From contig JAFGOB010000011.1 of NCBI GenBank assembly GCA_016926695.1, positions 1 through 64,000 of the forward strand: a DNA stretch of 64,000 bases, read 5' to 3'. The DNA comes from Dehalococcoidales bacterium (GTDB lineage: Bacteria > Chloroflexota > Dehalococcoidia > Dehalococcoidales > UBA3254). Positions within the stretch are counted from its first letter, which is position 1. Every line of letters starts with the position of its first letter. This document shows positions 53,582-64,000 of the stretch, piece by piece. Under the pieces are notes generated by a model. That model was given only the letters and a program-made list of their open reading frames with translations. It ran no database searches and was not told where the DNA came from. Both the position numbers and the translations under genes were made by a program.

Positions 53582-55465
53582 TTGAGCATGCCAGAAGCAG
53601 ATGGACTGACCATCATTTCCGAAGCACCGGGTAAAAGCCTTTTCATGCTTGGTAATGAAGCTATTGCCAGGGGAGCGATCGAAGCCGGACTACAGGTTTT
53701 CGCCGCCTATCCCGGCACACCTTCCAGCGAACTAAGTGAAACCCTGATCAATTTGTCCAGAGAAAGGGACTTCTATGCCGAATGGGCGGTAAATGAAAAG
53801 GTAGCCTTTGAGCTGGCCTTCGGCGCTTCGATGTGCGGTGTAAGATCGATGACTGCCATGAAGATGGTAGGTCTGAATGTCGCCCACGACCCTTTAATGT
53901 CAGCCACCTATATGGGGGCGGTGGGGGGTATGGTGCTGGTCAATGCCGACGACCCGGGCATCTGGAGCTCCCAGAACGAGCAGGACAACCGTTATATTGC
54001 CGAACAGGCCTATCTACCCATCCTTGAGCCTTCTTCCCCCCAGGAAGCCAAAGATATGACCGTTGACGCCTTCCGTCTATCGGAGCAATTCGGGCAGATC
54101 ATCATGCTGAGGTCGGTAACACGCATCAGCCATGCCAGAGGGGATGTCAAACTGGGGGAAATCACTGACCATAAACCCAAAGGTGAATTTAAAAAAGACC
54201 AGAGGTTTTTCTGCCTGCCGGCCAATGCCAGGAAAAACCGTCCTCTTCTGATCGAGAGGTTCAACAAGTTCAAGGCCGTCACAGACAATCTTCGCTATAA
54301 TCAACTCAAGATAGTGGAAGGGGCCAGCCTGGGCATTATTGCAGCGGGTATTTCCTTTACCTATACTACAGAGGCTCTAGCCTGGCTGGGTATGGAAAAC
54401 GAGATCTCTGTTCTCAAGATCGGCACACCGCTGCCATTGCCTGAAAATATGGTCAGAAAGCTGCTCTCATCGGTCAAAGAGGTGCTGGTCATCGAAGAGC
54501 TCGAACCCTTTGTTGAAAACCACGTAAAAGTAATAGCCCAGGAAGCCGGAAGCACCATCAAGATCCATGGCAAAGACATCGTACCCATCGCAAATGAGCT
54601 TTCCACCCGTAAAGCCGCTGAAGCTATCAGCCGCATCACCGGGAACAGACTGCCGCTGGACCTGGATAAAATCGACCGGCAGGTTGAAGAAACTTCCGGG
54701 CTTTTGCCCGCCCGTCCGCCGACCCTGTGTGCGGGCTGTCCTCACCGGGCTTCTTTCTATGAGATCAATGCCGCCGTCCGCAAGGTTAAAGCCGACCTGG
54801 GCGAAAGAGTTTTAAGTGGTGACATCGGCTGCTACAGTCTGGGGCTCAATCCTCCTCTGAATTCTTTCGATACCAACTGCTGTATGGGCGCCGGATTCGG
54901 CCTGGCCAATGGAATCGCCCGGGGTCAGTCAGGACCTGTTATCGGCCATCTGGGAGACTCTACATTCTTCCATTCCGGGATTCCTCCTATGATTGACGCC
55001 GTTTTCAATAAGACCAAAGTCACCCTGGTAATCCTGGACAACTCAGCCACGGCCATGACAGGTTTTCAACCCCATCCCGGAAGTCCCGCCAATAATGAAG
55101 CCGCCATCAAGCCCGAGGATATCGCCCGGGCCTGCAACGTCAAATCCGTCGAAGTGGCCGATCCGTTTGACGTAAAAAGCAGTATTGAAAAGCTGGAAAA
55201 AGCCATCCGGTTCGATGGACCGGCAGTGGTAGTAATGCGAGGACTATGCGGAATCTTGTCACAAAGAGAAAGAAGGCAAAAGGGCGAAAAGACCCGGCCC
55301 TGTTATATTGACCAGGAGACCTGCACGGATTGTAAAATATGCCTGAACTCTCTGGGATGCCCTGCCATAATAATTGAAAACGGACGGGTAGCCATCGACA
55401 GCTCACAGTGCGACGGGTGCGGCGTCTGTCTTCAGATCTGTCCAACCCGTTCCATAAAGCAATAA
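53582..55465 (+). CDS. iorA: Indolepyruvate ferredoxin oxidoreductase, alpha subunit
   Basis: About 627 residues, oxidising aryl pyruvates from aromatic amino acids to aryl-CoA with ferredoxin. It has the fused alpha/beta-type architecture of IorA: LGNEAIARGAIEAGLQVFAAYPGTPSSE, the TPP motif GDIGCYSLG and GDSTFFHSG, and two C-terminal 4Fe-4S motifs (CTDCKICLNSLGCP; CDGCGVCLQICP). The start is a TTG at 53582 or ATG at 53588; the ATG at 53576 lies on the Shine-Dalgarno. No iorB is nearby, so the gamma partner must be elsewhere. Confidence 0.94.
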   Translation: MSMPEADGLTIISEAPGKSLFMLGNEAIARGAIEAGLQVFAAYPGTPSSELSETLINLSRERDFYAEWAVNEKVAFELAFGASMCGVRSMTAMKMVGLNVAHDPLMSATYMGAVGGMVLVNADDPGIWSSQNEQDNRYIAEQAYLPILEPSSPQEAKDMTVDAFRLSEQFGQIIMLRSVTRISHARGDVKLGEITDHKPKGEFKKDQRFFCLPANARKNRPLLIERFNKFKAVTDNLRYNQLKIVEGASLGIIAAGISFTYTTEALAWLGMENEISVLKIGTPLPLPENMVRKLLSSVKEVLVIEELEPFVENHVKVIAQEAGSTIKIHGKDIVPIANELSTRKAAEAISRITGNRLPLDLDKIDRQVEETSGLLPARPPTLCAGCPHRASFYEINAAVRKVKADLGERVLSGDIGCYSLGLNPPLNSFDTNCCMGAGFGLANGIARGQSGPVIGHLGDSTFFHSGIPPMIDAVFNKTKVTLVILDNSATAMTGFQPHPGSPANNEAAIKPEDIARACNVKSVEVADPFDVKSSIEKLEKAIRFDGPAVVVMRGLCGILSQRERRQKGEKTRPCYIDQETCTDCKICLNSLGCPAIIIENGRVAIDSSQCDGCGVCLQICPTRSIKQ

Positions 55466-55523
55466 CCTTGAGATATGAATCAACCCGGTTAACTTCACGC
55501 AGGTTTATTTTAAAGGAGTGAGA

Positions 55524-55625
55524 ATGAAGTTCAGTCAAAGAGAGATCATGCGCAAACACCGTATCAAGCACAAAAAAATGAAAGAGAAAATGAAGCTGGC
55601 AAAAGACACCGCCAGGGTAAAATAG
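55524..55625 (+). CDS. 33-residue basic protein
   Basis: A short ORF with a good AAAGGAG 5 nt before its ATG, encoding a Lys/Arg-rich helix (begins MKFSQREIMRKH; five Met, one Glu/Lys heptad-like stretch). It lies between iorA and the THEP1 gene with 15 nt to the latter. Function unknown. Its composition suggests RNA or ribosome binding. Confidence 0.55.
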   Translation: MKFSQREIMRKHRIKHKKMKEKMKLAKDTARVK

Positions 55626-55640
55626 TCCCAAAAGCCGCCA

Positions 55641-56165
55641 ATGGAAACGGCCTTTCTTGTCACGGGACTTCCCGGCAGCGGAAAGACCAGCCTGATCAAG
55701 CAGGCCTTAACCGCCTCATCCGAAAGAGCAGGCGGTTTTTACACCGAAGAAATCCGTTCAGAGGGTGCACGTCTTGGTTTCAGGCTGGTTACCCTGGACG
55801 GCAGGAGTACCCTCCTGGCCCACATCGATATCCGCAGCCGGTTCCGCGTAAGCCGGTACGGTGTAGATATTGAAGGATTCGATGAGGTAGGTGTCAAAGC
55901 CTTGCAGGATGCTCTCTTTTCATCACAGCTTGTTGTAATAGATGAGATAGGCAGGATGGAGCTGTTCTCGGAAACATTCAAAAAGACCGTCGCTGAGATT
56001 ATTGATAACGGCGTTCGCGTGCTGGGTACTGTTATGTACAAGTCCGATCCCTGGGCAGATGCGATAAAAAGCAGTTCCCATGTCCGGCTTTTCACTCTGA
56101 CACGTCAAAACCGTCCCGAAGCATTACAGGCAATCCAGTCCTGGATGCGGGAAAAACCTGATTAG
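55641..56165 (+). CDS. Nucleoside-triphosphatase THEP1-type
   Basis: A 174-residue P-loop protein of the THEP1/DUF265 family: VTGLPGSGKTSLIKQAL, GGFYTEEIRSEGARLGFRL, and Walker B VVIDEIGRMELFS. Members hydrolyse NTPs slowly and may be nucleotide kinases; the cellular role is unsettled. In line with iorA and the 33-residue ORF. Confidence 0.92.
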   Translation: METAFLVTGLPGSGKTSLIKQALTASSERAGGFYTEEIRSEGARLGFRLVTLDGRSTLLAHIDIRSRFRVSRYGVDIEGFDEVGVKALQDALFSSQLVVIDEIGRMELFSETFKKTVAEIIDNGVRVLGTVMYKSDPWADAIKSSSHVRLFTLTRQNRPEALQAIQSWMREKPD

Positions 56166-56226
56166 TATGCTCTGAATAATAACACATTGCCGACTATCCA
56201 TTTTCCACCGGGAGGGCTGATCAAAG

Positions 56227-57786
56227 ATGAACAACCGTCTTCCGCAGACAGCACAGGCTTTTATGGACCCCGGCCTATATCCGGACATCACCGAAAAAGT
56301 CGAGATGACTCAAACCCAGATGTCCTTTGTCTTTTTAACGGGGAAATACGTTTACAAAATCAAGAAACCGGTCAACCTGGGTTACCTTGATTACACAACC
56401 CTTGAAAAGAGGCTCTTTTTCTGTCGCCAGGAAGTGGAACTGAACCGCAGGCTCAGCCCCAATGTTTACCTGGGTGTGGTTCCCGTTACGCGGAACAAAG
56501 GAAATTTTTCCCTATCGGGAGAAGGTGAGGTCATAGACTACGCGGTCAAGATGCTCTATCTTCCCCGGCACCGCATGATGAACGTGCTGCTGGAGCATAA
56601 CCGCGTCACTCCCGCCATGGTGGAAGCGGTAGCTAGAAAGCTGGTGAAATTCCATTCAGAAGCAGCCACGGGACCGGATATCAACGAATTCGGAAAAATA
56701 GATAAAATCCGTTTTACCATGGACGAAAATTTCAATCAGACCGAAAATTATATAGACCGGGCGATCACTTTACGCCGCTATCAGAATATTAAGGAATACA
56801 CCTACCGTAACCTTGAGGAGAAAGAGGGGCTCTTTAGCCGGCGCATTATTGAAAATCATATCCGGGACTGTCACGGGGACCTGCATTCGGCACATATCTG
56901 CTTTACCAGACCGCTGTGTATTTATGATTGCATAGAATTCAATGACAGGTTCCGCTACAACGATATCATCGCTGAAATCGCCTTCCTGGCCATGGACCTG
57001 GACCATTTCGGGCGGGCCGATCTTTCACGCGTCTTTATTGAGACCTACACCAGACTAAGCCGGGACTGGCAGATCAACGAACTGCTGAAATTTTATAAAT
57101 GCTACCGGGCCTACGTCAGGGGAAAAGTAGGGTGTTTCAAGCTTAACGATCCCTATGTACCCGAAGAGGAAAAGCTTCAAACACTGGAATCATCCCGCCA
57201 GTATTTCGAACTGGCTGAATTCTATACACGCGGGAAACCCGTGCTTTTCATTACCAGCGGACTGGTCGGATCAGGCAAGACCACACTGGCCCAGGCCCTG
57301 GCTGAAAGGACCGGGGCTACAGTTATCTCGTCCGATGTTGTACGCAAAAGACTTGCAGATGTGCCTGCCGGCGAGCACCGTTTTGAGGATACCGACAGCG
57401 GCATTTATTCGCCCGAATTCACCCGCCGTACCTATGACGCTCTTTTTTCCTCCGCCGCCGGAATCCTGGCACAGGGAGACCATGTCATACTGGATGCGTC
57501 CTTTATCAGATCCGAAGAACGCCTCAGGGCGCAAAAAACAGCCGGTGAAACCGCTTCCGACTTCTTCATCATCGAATGCAAACTTGATGAGGAAAACACC
57601 CGCCGACGGCTGGAGAAGAGACTCAAAAAAGGCTCTGTCTCGGACGGACGCTGGGATATCTACGGACCTCAGAAAAAAATGGCCGAGGCAATACACGAAG
57701 TTGACGAATCACACTATTTTTTAGTTGACAGCGCTCAACCCCTGACGGAACAAATAGGCAACATCATCGAACAAATCCAGAATTGA
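56227..57786 (+). CDS. Bifunctional APH-like kinase / P-loop kinase
   Basis: A 519-residue two-domain protein. The N-terminal half is an aminoglycoside-phosphotransferase-like kinase with the catalytic loop CHGDLHSAHI and IYDCIEFNDRFRYNDI. The C-terminal half is a P-loop kinase (SGLVGSGKTTLAQALAE, then SSDVVRKRLADVP) like AAA_33 or gluconokinase. This pairing is known in many bacteria with no proven substrate. GGGAGG lies 12 nt before the ATG. Confidence 0.88.
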   Translation: MNNRLPQTAQAFMDPGLYPDITEKVEMTQTQMSFVFLTGKYVYKIKKPVNLGYLDYTTLEKRLFFCRQEVELNRRLSPNVYLGVVPVTRNKGNFSLSGEGEVIDYAVKMLYLPRHRMMNVLLEHNRVTPAMVEAVARKLVKFHSEAATGPDINEFGKIDKIRFTMDENFNQTENYIDRAITLRRYQNIKEYTYRNLEEKEGLFSRRIIENHIRDCHGDLHSAHICFTRPLCIYDCIEFNDRFRYNDIIAEIAFLAMDLDHFGRADLSRVFIETYTRLSRDWQINELLKFYKCYRAYVRGKVGCFKLNDPYVPEEEKLQTLESSRQYFELAEFYTRGKPVLFITSGLVGSGKTTLAQALAERTGATVISSDVVRKRLADVPAGEHRFEDTDSGIYSPEFTRRTYDALFSSAAGILAQGDHVILDASFIRSEERLRAQKTAGETASDFFIIECKLDEENTRRRLEKRLKKGSVSDGRWDIYGPQKKMAEAIHEVDESHYFLVDSAQPLTEQIGNIIEQIQN

Positions 57787-57899
57787 AGTCAACGGGCTAT
57801 CCAGAACAGCTATCTCCGGCTGCTTTTAATATCGATGACAACCGTAAAAAATCGGCCTTTCCGGGAAAAAATAATCCTATCTCCACGCTGAATATCTGC

Positions 57900-59272
<1,373 letters not shown>

Positions 59273-59287
59273 AAGGAGGAAAGTAAA

Positions 59288-60499
59288 TTGGCTAATTGTT
59301 TTACCAGCTCAGCCGTATATCACTTCACATCGGAATCGGTTACGGAAGGACATCCGGATAAAATTTGCGACCAGATATCGGACGCCATCCTGGATGCAAT
59401 GCTGAAAGACGACCCTTATTCACGAGTAGCTTGCGAGACCGCAGTCACCAACGGACTGGTAATAGTAATGGGGGAGATCACAACTAACACCTACGTTGAG
59501 ATCCCTGAAATTGTACGTAAGACCGTCAGTGAAATAGGATATAACGACCCCGAATACGGGTTTGAGTCCAAATCATGCGGAGTCATGGTATCCATTAACA
59601 AGCAGTCGCCCGATATCGACATGGGAGTAAGTAAGGCCAAAGAAGTAAAAGAAAGCAGCGAAAAACGCGACGAACTGGATATGACCGGAGCCGGGGACCA
59701 GGGAATGATGGTGGGCTTCGCCTGCAATGAAACACCGGAACTGATGCCCATGCCCGTATCACTATCACATAAACTGGCCCGGAGGCTGGCGGAGGTCAGA
59801 AAGAACGGCACCCTGAAATACCTCAGGCCGGATGGGAAGTCCCAGATTACCATGGAATATCGCTACGGCCGGCCTTATCGCATAACCAACGTGGTAATAG
59901 GGGCCCAGCACAACCCCGACATTACTCACCAGCAGATTACCCGGGATGTATTCGAAAACGTTATCAAGCCCATAGTCCCGGACGGCTATATGGACGACCG
60001 GACACAATTATTCGTTAACGCCACCGGAAGGTTTGTGGTAGGCGGACCGGTCTCGGACACCGGTTTCACCGGGCGTAAAATCCTGGTTGACACCTATGGC
60101 GGAATGGCCCGTCACGGCGGCGGCGCTTTCTCCGGCAAAGACCCCACCAAGGTCGACCGTTCGGCCGCCTACATGGGCCGTTATGTCGCCAAAAACGTGG
60201 TGGCGGCCGGACTTGCCGACCGGCTGGAAATACAGATTTCCTACGTGATAGGCGTAGCCCATCCGCTTTCTATTTCTATCGAGACCTTCGAATCACAAAA
60301 AGTCGATAACCAGATAATCCTGGACCTGATCAATAAATACTTCGATTTCCGGCCTGAAGCGATTATCCGCACCCTGGACCTGCGCCGCCCTATTTACAGG
60401 CAGACTGCGTCCTACGGCCACTTCGGGCGTACGGATATCGACCTCCCCTGGGAAAAAACTGATAAAGCGGAACTGCTGAAGAAAGCTGCGTTCGGTTAA
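59288..60499 (+). CDS. metK: S-adenosylmethionine synthase
   Basis: A 403-residue enzyme making S-adenosylmethionine from methionine and ATP. Motifs are [34 protein letters not shown], and [19 protein letters not shown]. The TTG start is preceded by AAAGGAGG. Co-transcribed with ahcY. Confidence 0.97.
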   Translation: MANCFTSSAVYHFTSESVTEGHPDKICDQISDAILDAMLKDDPYSRVACETAVTNGLVIVMGEITTNTYVEIPEIVRKTVSEIGYNDPEYGFESKSCGVMVSINKQSPDIDMGVSKAKEVKESSEKRDELDMTGAGDQGMMVGFACNETPELMPMPVSLSHKLARRLAEVRKNGTLKYLRPDGKSQITMEYRYGRPYRITNVVIGAQHNPDITHQQITRDVFENVIKPIVPDGYMDDRTQLFVNATGRFVVGGPVSDTGFTGRKILVDTYGGMARHGGGAFSGKDPTKVDRSAAYMGRYVAKNVVAAGLADRLEIQISYVIGVAHPLSISIETFESQKVDNQIILDLINKYFDFRPEAIIRTLDLRRPIYRQTASYGHFGRTDIDLPWEKTDKAELLKKAAFG

Positions 60500-60585
60500 T
60501 CACAGGACAACCGCAGACCGTTGCCTGAGAGAACCATGAAACGATCGGGAAACTTTTTTAACTTAACTAAATGAGAGGATTTATG

Positions 60586-62019
60586 ATGAAAAGAGAAAAC
60601 CCGATAAAGTTCGGCACCGACGGATGGCGTGCGGTCATCGCCCGGGAATTCACGTTTGATAACGTCCGGGTCTGCGCCCAGGGCCTGGCTGATTATATGA
60701 ACCGGAATAGGATTCAGGGGAAAGGGCTGGTAGTCGGTTATGATAACCGTTTTGCCTCGGAGGACTTCGCCGCTGCTGTGTCCGAGGTAGCAGCCGCCAA
60801 CGATATCAAAGTCTACCTCAGCCCCAGAGCTATTCCCACGCCCGAGGTCAGTTTTGGCACGGTGCTCAAGCAGGCCGGAGCAGCGGTGGTGATCACCGCC
60901 AGTCACAATCCGGCCGGTTATAACGGATTAAAGATCAAGTCATCCGACGGGGCCAGTGCACCAACGGAGCTGATTGATGAGGTAGAACAAAACATCAGCC
61001 GCGTTTTCGAATCAGGGGAGATCAAGAGCATGCCCCTGGACATGGCCCTGGAGCAGGGTAAAGCGGAATATTCCGATTTTGATCCGTTCTACCTGGAAAA
61101 AGTATCCGGGTTCGTTGATCTTGACCGGCTGAAAAACAGCGGTCTCAAGATAGCGGTCGATTCTATGTACGGCGCCGGAGCAGGCTATTTCAAGCGTCTA
61201 CTGGAAGGCGGGACCTCCCAAGTGATTGAGATCAACAGTGAGAGAAATCCGTTATTTCCGGGCATCAATCCCGAACCGATCGCAGTCAATCTTAAAAAAC
61301 TGGCGGACACCCTGAAAAAGGAAGGTGCAGCGATAGGCCTGGCTACAGACGGGGACTCCGACCGTATCGGCATTATCGATGAAAAGGGCCGTTTTATTAC
61401 CCAGCTTGAGGTCTATGCTCTGCTGGCCCTTTACCTGCTTGAGACCCGCCGGCAGACCGGGGCGATTGTTAAAACGGTAACGGCCACCAGCATGCTCTAC
61501 AGCCTGGGTGAGATGTTCAATGTGCCGGTCATCGAAACACCGGTGGGATTCAAGTATGTTGCCCCGGTAATGATGGAAAAGAATGCCCTCATCGGCGGTG
61601 AGGAGAGCGGCGGATACGGTTTCCAGAACCATATCCCGGAACGTGATGCCATTCTGGCCGGGCTGTATTTCCTGGATTTCATGGTATCGACGGGGAAAAC
61701 ACCCTCTGAGCTTCTTGAATACCTTTTCAGCAAAGTAGGTCCCCATTATTATCACCGCCGTGATTTCCATTTTCCCGGGGAAAAGCGCCAGTCGATAATG
61801 GACCGGCTGAACCGAAGCCAGCCCGACAGGATATCTGATTCAAGGGTTGTGCGGTTCGATACCCTGGACGGGTTCCGCTATACGCTTGAGGACAACTCCT
61901 GGCTGCTGGTCCGTTTTTCCGGGACGGAACCGCTTATCCGCGTTTACTCGGAGAGCTCAAGCCAGGCCGCTGTTGAGAAGATACTTGATGCAGGACAAAA
62001 GCTGGTCGGACTGGACTGA
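60586..62019 (+). CDS. Phosphoglucomutase/phosphomannomutase family protein
   Basis: About 477 residues of the alpha-D-phosphohexomutase family. The phosphoserine motif is TASHNPAGYNGLK, the metal site DGDSDRIGI, the sugar-binding loop GGEESGGYGF, and the phosphate loop RFSGTEPLIRVY. It probably interconverts hexose-1- and -6-phosphates; glucose or mannose cannot be told apart. AGAGG precedes the ATGs at 60583 and 60586. Confidence 0.93.
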   Translation: MKRENPIKFGTDGWRAVIAREFTFDNVRVCAQGLADYMNRNRIQGKGLVVGYDNRFASEDFAAAVSEVAAANDIKVYLSPRAIPTPEVSFGTVLKQAGAAVVITASHNPAGYNGLKIKSSDGASAPTELIDEVEQNISRVFESGEIKSMPLDMALEQGKAEYSDFDPFYLEKVSGFVDLDRLKNSGLKIAVDSMYGAGAGYFKRLLEGGTSQVIEINSERNPLFPGINPEPIAVNLKKLADTLKKEGAAIGLATDGDSDRIGIIDEKGRFITQLEVYALLALYLLETRRQTGAIVKTVTATSMLYSLGEMFNVPVIETPVGFKYVAPVMMEKNALIGGEESGGYGFQNHIPERDAILAGLYFLDFMVSTGKTPSELLEYLFSKVGPHYYHRRDFHFPGEKRQSIMDRLNRSQPDRISDSRVVRFDTLDGFRYTLEDNSWLLVRFSGTEPLIRVYSESSSQAAVEKILDAGQKLVGLD

Positions 62020-62120
62020 GGATTTAAATTTTAAGGCCCCCAGAATCGACGAGAATGTACCGTAACCTTTAAAAACATAATGGACTGCCTTCTGGGATTT
62101 TCAAGCGGCTGTAGGCCCGT

Positions 62121-62149
62121 TTGTCCGGCTTCCGTATTATTGATACAAT
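62121..62149 (+). promoter_or_regulatory. Promoter of queA
   Basis: TTGTCC (62121-62126), 17-bp spacer, TACAAT (62144-62149), 21 nt before the start codon. Confidence 0.65.
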
Positions 62150-62170
62150 TATACGGGAGAAGGATTTTCG

Positions 62171-63217
62171 ATGATCTCTTTAAAGACCAGTGAATTTGAC
62201 TACGCGTTACCACCGGAGCTGATTGCCCAGACACCCATTGAACCCAGAGACTCTTCGCGTCTCCTGGTTATAAACCGGAGGTATAACACGCTGAGGCATC
62301 AGCATTTTTACGATCTGCCCTCCTATCTTGTGTCTGGAGACGTACTGGTGTTCAACGACAGCCGGGTAATCCGCGCCCGTCTTTTCGGGCGGCGGAGGGA
62401 CTCGGGTCAAAAAATAGAGGTCCTGCTGCTGAGACGCGTTGAATGCAATCTCTGGGAAACACTTATCGGGTCACGTAAAAAGGTCAGGCAGGGTCTGGAA
62501 ATCGATATAGAAGGCGGTGCAGGAATCAGTGCCGAAGTAACCGCCACCGCAGAAAACGGGGTCCGCCTGGTGCGTTTTTCCGACGAAACGGGATTACCCG
62601 GTGCGGGTCTTGTCCCTTTGCCACCCTACATCCACACCCCTCTGGCGGACCCGGAGAGATATCAAACTATCTACGCGAAGCGGGATGGCAGCGTGGCGGC
62701 GCCTACGGCCGGCCTTCATTTTACACGCAGGCTGATGGAGGAGATAGAGAATAAAGGGGTACGCTGCCTCTTTGTGACCCTTCACGTGGGACTGAACACC
62801 TTCCGGCCGGTCAAGACTGAAGACATTTCCGACCACCCCATTTACCCCGAATACGGAGTTATCGGTGAGAAGGAGGCCGCAGAGATCAACAGGGCTAAGA
62901 CCGAGGGCAGGAGAGTTATCTGTGTCGGTACGACCTCCGTCAGGCTGGTGGAATCAGCCGCCCATGCTTTCACCGCAAACGGTTCACGGCCAGGGCTGGT
63001 TACGCCCTGGGAGGGCTGGGTCGATGATTTCATCTATCCCGGATACCGGTTCAAAGTCATGGACGCCCTTATTACCAATTTCCACCTCCCAAAGTCCACG
63101 CTTCTTATGCTGGTATCCGCTTTCGCCGGCAGAGAGCTTATTTTCCGGGCTTATGAAGAAGCCATCCGCGAGAATTACCGTTTTTACAGCTTCGGCGACG
63201 CCACAATTATTTTATAG
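62171..63217 (+). CDS. queA: tRNA preQ1(34) S-adenosylmethionine ribosyltransferase-isomerase
   Basis: A 348-residue enzyme transferring and isomerising the ribosyl part of SAM onto preQ1 in tRNA, forming epoxyqueuosine. Landmarks are FDYALPPELIAQTPIEPRD, VFNDSRVIRARLFG, AAPTAGLHFT, HVGLNTFRPVKTEDI, and TNFHLPKSTLLMLVSAFAG. It uses the product of metK. Confidence 0.96.
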   Translation: MISLKTSEFDYALPPELIAQTPIEPRDSSRLLVINRRYNTLRHQHFYDLPSYLVSGDVLVFNDSRVIRARLFGRRRDSGQKIEVLLLRRVECNLWETLIGSRKKVRQGLEIDIEGGAGISAEVTATAENGVRLVRFSDETGLPGAGLVPLPPYIHTPLADPERYQTIYAKRDGSVAAPTAGLHFTRRLMEEIENKGVRCLFVTLHVGLNTFRPVKTEDISDHPIYPEYGVIGEKEAAEINRAKTEGRRVICVGTTSVRLVESAAHAFTANGSRPGLVTPWEGWVDDFIYPGYRFKVMDALITNFHLPKSTLLMLVSAFAGRELIFRAYEEAIRENYRFYSFGDATIIL

Positions 63218-63361
63218 GTTTACACCTGACTCAATTGTAAAACGGCGTAAAGATCACCCCATTCTGATTTATAACATTTGGTGTACCTGAGACCTGACAA
63301 CTACATTACTTTACGGATTTCCATCAGAGGAATATGCCCCTCTCTAATTTTCGTAATCGGC

Positions 63362-63367
63362 TATAAT
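63362..63367 (+). promoter_or_regulatory. -10 box of the sod gene
   Basis: A perfect TATAAT in the AT-rich 277-bp region before sod, giving a leader of about 120 nt. A second TATAAT at 63470-63475 is too close to the Shine-Dalgarno to be likely. A short AGAGG/CCTCT hairpin (63326-63343) may end queA. Confidence 0.4.
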
Positions 63368-63494
63368 ATATAATATAGGGAAAAACACGGGGCAACCTGT
63401 TTATCTGCTTATATGTAGTTATCCAGTAGATTTAGTTCTTATCTATAAATCATACCAAAAATCAATCAGTATAATAATAGTAATGGAGGTAAAT

Positions 63495-64000
63495 ATGGAA
63501 CACAAGTTACCGGAACTGCCTTATGCCAATGAAGCCCTGGCGCCTACAATATCGGCTGAAACACTCGAATACCACCACGGCAAGCACCATAAGGCATATG
63601 TAGACAATCTCAACAAGCTCATTCCCGGGACAGAATTTGAAAACATGTCACTGGAAGATATCATTAAAAAGTCTTCCGGCGGAATTTACAACAATGCAGC
63701 CCAGACCTGGAACCACACTTTTTACTGGAACTGTCTGTCTCCCCAGAGAGGCGGAGAACCGGGCGGGGAAATTGCGGAGGCTATTAACAAGAACTTCGGT
63801 TCCTTTGCCGGGTTCAAGGAAAAATTCACGGCTGCCGCTACAACCCTCTTCGGATCGGGATGGGCCTGGCTGGTAAAGAACCCGGATGGAAGCCTTTCGA
63901 TAGAAAGCGCCGGCAACGCGGGCAATCCTCTGAAAGAAGGTAAGAAACCGCTTCTGACCTGTGACGTCTGGGAGCATGCCTACTATATTGATTACCGCAA
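63495..64000 (+). CDS. sodB: Iron superoxide dismutase (partial, runs off the window)
   Basis: The first 168 residues of a Fe/Mn superoxide dismutase. Metal ligands are His in [11 protein letters not shown], His in WNHTFYWNC, and Asp and His in CDVWEHAYY. The pairs [15 protein letters not shown] and [25 protein letters not shown] favour the iron form. GGAGG lies 5 nt before the ATG. The 3' end is outside the window. Confidence 0.93.
   Translation, partial: MEHKLPELPYANEALAPTISAETLEYHHGKHHKAYVDNLNKLIPGTEFENMSLEDIIKKSSGGIYNNAAQTWNHTFYWNCLSPQRGGEPGGEIAEAINKNFGSFAGFKEKFTAAATTLFGSGWAWLVKNPDGSLSIESAGNAGNPLKEGKKPLLTCDVWEHAYYIDYR

Overview
The window looks like a chromosome segment of a strictly anaerobic, respiring bacterium of roughly 50% GC. 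It most resembles Chloroflexota of the class Dehalococcoidia. That placement is my inference from the gene content: an 11-subunit complex I without NuoEFG, pyruvate:ferredoxin and indolepyruvate oxidoreductases, a tungsten-type aldehyde oxidoreductase, and an hrcA-grpE-dnaK cluster with a CIRCE element. No rRNA or taxonomic marker is present to prove it. GTG and TTG starts are frequent.

Layout. 1-2.4 kb: two secreted proteins with PEP-CTERM-like tails, each preceded by a copy of the same 83-bp element. 2.4-4.8 kb: an ion transporter and a tandem universal stress protein. 4.8-8.1 kb: tRNA-Arg and a complete porCDAB operon closed by a terminator. 8.1-9.0 kb: a Cys-rich membrane protein. 9.1-23.3 kb: one minus-strand run of ten genes, read from 23.3 down to 9.1 kb. 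It encodes a selenoprotein of the UGSC family (Sec encoded by an in-frame TGA), an oligopeptide-type binding protein with two permeases, a three-subunit molybdenum hydroxylase, and a B12-dependent mutase (E, S and L subunits). It ends in a strong terminator, and an IclR regulator is divergent from it. 24.6-31.2 kb: an aldehyde ferredoxin oxidoreductase, proC, a cysteine hydrolase, cvpA, a ferredoxin and rsmD-coaD. 31.4-42.9 kb: the nuo operon (A, B, C, D, H, I, J, K, a 60-aa protein, L, M, N). 43-64 kb: housekeeping genes (argF, der-plsY-gpsA, dnaJ, uspA, hrcA-grpE-dnaK, iorA, THEP1 NTPase, ahcY-metK, a phosphohexomutase, queA) and the start of an iron superoxide dismutase.

The most unusual content is a shared architecture in two redox enzymes. 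In NuoI a whole GltD-like NAD(P)H-oxidising flavoprotein is inserted between the two 4Fe-4S motifs. In the flavin subunit of the molybdenum hydroxylase a second GltD-like module is inserted inside the 4Fe-4S loop. Both would feed NAD(P)H (or return electrons to NAD(P)+) directly at an Fe-S cluster. In the nuo case the module could replace the missing NuoEFG.

The 9-23 kb operon may be an undescribed catabolic system. Its mutase E subunit keeps the substrate arginines at 100 and 149 but lacks glutamate-mutase residues R66, E171, Y177 and Y181, so it probably acts on another substrate. The order selenoprotein, uptake, Mo-enzyme with its own NAD(P)H module, B12 mutase suggests uptake, ring or C-H chemistry, then carbon-skeleton rearrangement. 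The substrate cannot be read from the sequence.
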